Positions 5,811 through 7,010 of a DNA stretch of 7,010 nucleotides are shown one piece after another. The notes under the pieces were generated by a model, which ran no database searches, was not told the origin of the DNA, and worked only from the letters and a program-made list of their open reading frames with translations. Both the position numbers and the translations under genes were made by a program. The DNA comes from Betaproteobacteria bacterium (lineage in GTDB: Bacteria; Pseudomonadota; Gammaproteobacteria; Burkholderiales; SG8-39), in NCBI GenBank assembly GCA_029865405.1, contig JAOUGZ010000136.1, positions 1-7,010 of the forward strand, in the 5' to 3' direction. Every line of letters starts with the position of its first letter. The stretch's first letter is position 1.

Positions 5811-6760
5811 CCGCCCCCCGCCACCATGGACATGACGGCCATGCGCACGGCGATGCCGAACGTGACCTGCGGCAGGATCACCGAATGCGGGCCGTCGGCG
5901 ACATTGGAATCGATTTCCACGCCCCGGTTCATCGGCCCGGGGTGCATGACGATGGCATCGGGCCTGGCGAGCGCGAGCTTCTCGGCGGTGAGGCCGTAGT
6001 TCTTGTTGAACTCCTGCGCCGAGGGTAGCAGCGCGCCGCTCATGCGCTCGTTCTGCAGCCGCAGCATGACGATCACGTCCGCGTCCTTCAGGCCCTCCTT
6101 CATCGAGTGGCACACGCGCACGCCGAGCGCCGCAGCGCCCGCCGGGATCAGCGTCTGCGGGCCGATGACGCGCACCTCGGGCGCGCCGAGCGTGGTCAGC
6201 CCGTGGATCAGCGAGCGCGCGACGCGCGAATGCAGCACGTCGCCCACCACCGCCACCGTGAGGCCCGAGAAATCCTTCTTGTAGTGGCGGATGGTGAACA
6301 GGTCCAGCAGGCCCTGCGTCGGATGCGCATGGCGCCCGTCGCCGGCGTTGATCACGTGCTCGTGCGGCTTCACGTGCCGCGCGATGAGGTAGGGCGCGCC
6401 CGAGGAGCCGTGGCGCACGATGAAGATGTCGGCGTGCATGGCCGAGAGATTGGCCACCGTGTCGAGCAGCGACTCGCCCTTGGAGGTGGAGCTCACGGCG
6501 ACGTTGAGGTTGATGACGTCGGCCGAGAGGCGCTTGGCGGCGATCTCGAACGTGGTGCGCGTGCGCGTCGAGCCCTCGAAGAACAGGTTGAACACGCTTT
6601 TTCCCCGCAGCAGCGGCACCTTCTTGATGTCGCGGTCGGTGACGCCGGCGAACGACTCGGCGGTGTCGAGGATCTGCAGCAGGAGCTCCCGCGGCAGGCC
6701 TTCGACCGACAGCAGGTGCTGCAGCTCGCCCTTGTCGTTGAGTTGCGGGTTACGCGGCAC
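5807..6760 (-). CDS. pyrB: Aspartate carbamoyltransferase, catalytic chain
   Basis: The 317-residue enzyme condenses carbamoyl phosphate with aspartate, the first committed step of pyrimidine synthesis, in the cytoplasm. The carbamoyl-phosphate loop S64-T-R-T-R68 lies in [13 protein letters not shown], and K94 of the mobile loop is in SSTSKGES. The HAHPTQ motif (144-149), RLQNERMSG (234-242) and MHPGPMNRG (272-280) are all in place. The residue before STRTR is Gly, whereas many relatives have Asn, Ala or Pro. The start is GTG at 6760, with GGAG seven bases upstream, and the first residues ([14 protein letters not shown]) align with betaproteobacterial PyrB. It overlaps the end of pyrR by 11 bases and pyrC' by 4, the pattern seen in pseudomonad pyrR-pyrB-pyrC' operons. 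No regulatory-chain gene (pyrI) is visible; PyrC' probably supplies the partner subunit. Confidence 0.98.
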   Translation of the reverse strand: MPRNPQLNDKGELQHLLSVEGLPRELLLQILDTAESFAGVTDRDIKKVPLLRGKSVFNLFFEGSTRTRTTFEIAAKRLSADVINLNVAVSSTSKGESLLDTVANLSAMHADIFIVRHGSSGAPYLIARHVKPHEHVINAGDGRHAHPTQGLLDLFTIRHYKKDFSGLTVAVVGDVLHSRVARSLIHGLTTLGAPEVRVIGPQTLIPAGAAALGVRVCHSMKEGLKDADVIVMLRLQNERMSGALLPSAQEFNKNYGLTAEKLALARPDAIVMHPGPMNRGVEIDSNVADGPHSVILPQVTFGIAVRMAVMSMVAGGG

Positions 6761-7010
6761 GCTCGAGCTCCAGCGAAAGCCGGCCCTGCTCGCCGCGCTT
6801 CAGGCGCAAGCGCATTCCAGCGGCTACCTGAACGCGGGCGCCGGCGTGCTGCGCGCAGATCGGCAATTGCCGGCCGTCGCGCTCGACGAGCACGACCAGC
6901 GAAATCGAGGCCGGACGGCCGTAGTCGAACAGCTCGTTGATCGCGGCGCGCACCGTGCGCCCCGTGTAGAGCACATCGTCCACCAGGAGCAGGTCCTTGC
7001 CGGCGACGTC
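6750..7010 (-). CDS. pyrR: Pyrimidine operon regulator / uracil phosphoribosyltransferase PyrR, C-terminal part
   Basis: The last 86 codons of PyrR run from the window edge to a TAA at 6752-6750. The type I phosphoribosyltransferase PRPP loop is clear: [18 protein letters not shown], with the acidic pair DD followed by [18 protein letters not shown] then matches the PyrR strand and turn after the loop, and the C-terminus ends LSLELERAA. An apparent internal GTG start within the PRPP loop is not real, because the frame is open to the window edge and the family is about twice this length. PyrR in Gram-positive bacteria binds pyr mRNA to promote attenuation and has weak uracil phosphoribosyltransferase activity. 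Its role in this organism, and any leader structure, cannot be judged because the 5' end and leader lie outside. It overlaps pyrB by 11 bases. Confidence 0.93.
   Translation of the reverse strand, partial: DVAGKDLLLVDDVLYTGRTVRAAINELFDYGRPASISLVVLVERDGRQLPICAQHAGARVQVAAGMRLRLKRGEQGRLSLELERAA
6768..6771 (-). promoter_or_regulatory. Ribosome binding site deciding the pyrB GTG start
   Basis: GGAG on the minus strand, within the last codons of pyrR, lies seven bases before the GTG at 6760. The pyrB frame has no ATG near its start, so this site is what supports GTG. Confidence 0.6.

Noticed and set aside
5811..6113. An upstream in-frame extension of pyrC' within pyrB.
   Set aside because: It is an out-of-frame reading of the pyrB C-terminus. 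The dihydroorotase-like fold begins [16 protein letters not shown] at 5810, the usual N-terminus of the family.

Overview
The window is a GC-rich, tightly packed bacterial segment in which every real gene lies on the minus strand, so transcription runs from position 7010 towards position 1. The PyrB, LipA and RlpA sequences, the pyrR-pyrB-pyrC' arrangement and the DacA-Dat-DUF493-LipB-LipA order look like Betaproteobacteria (Burkholderiales, Nitrosomonadales or Rhodocyclales type). That placement comes from recalled family resemblance, not from a search.

Layout in transcription order. (1) Pyrimidine block: the 3' part of pyrR (7010-6750, 5' end outside the window), pyrB for aspartate carbamoyltransferase (6760-5807), and a dihydroorotase homologue (5810-4548) that has lost several metal ligands and is best read as the structural, non-catalytic PyrC'. 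(2) Envelope block: a short RlpA-family lipoprotein (4551-4006), a PBP5-type D,D-carboxypeptidase (3998-2862) and a D-amino-acid aminotransferase (2848-1988). (3) Lipoate block: a DUF493/YbeD protein (1988-1716), lipB (1715-1098) and lipA (1096-155). (4) After 57 bases, the first 32 codons of an ABC-transporter ATPase (97-1), cut by the window edge.

From pyrR to lipA no intergenic gap exceeds 13 bases. Five of the eight junctions in the chain overlap or abut: pyrR/pyrB by 11, pyrB/pyrC' by 4, pyrC'/rlpA by 4, dat/ybeD by 1, and ybeD/lipB with no gap. This suggests one long polycistron with translational coupling. The order rlpA-dacA-ybeD-lipB-lipA is the one known from E. coli, but here dat is inserted and the pyr genes stand where mrdA-mrdB (PBP2-RodA) lie in E. 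coli. No intrinsic terminator or convincing internal promoter was seen in the chain.

How the genes fit together: PyrB with PyrC' would make carbamoyl aspartate, and a true dihydroorotase must be encoded elsewhere. DacA trims D-Ala from peptidoglycan, Dat could interconvert D-Ala and D-Glu in the cytoplasm, and RlpA acts on peptidoglycan glycan strands. LipB and LipA build protein-bound lipoate. I found no mobile element, CRISPR array or RNA gene. The observations most worth a second look are the pseudo-dihydroorotase, the fusion of the pyr block to the envelope/lipoate block, the in-frame ybeD-TAA-GTG-lipB junction, the hairpin over the ybeD ribosome binding site, and the RlpA without a SPOR domain.
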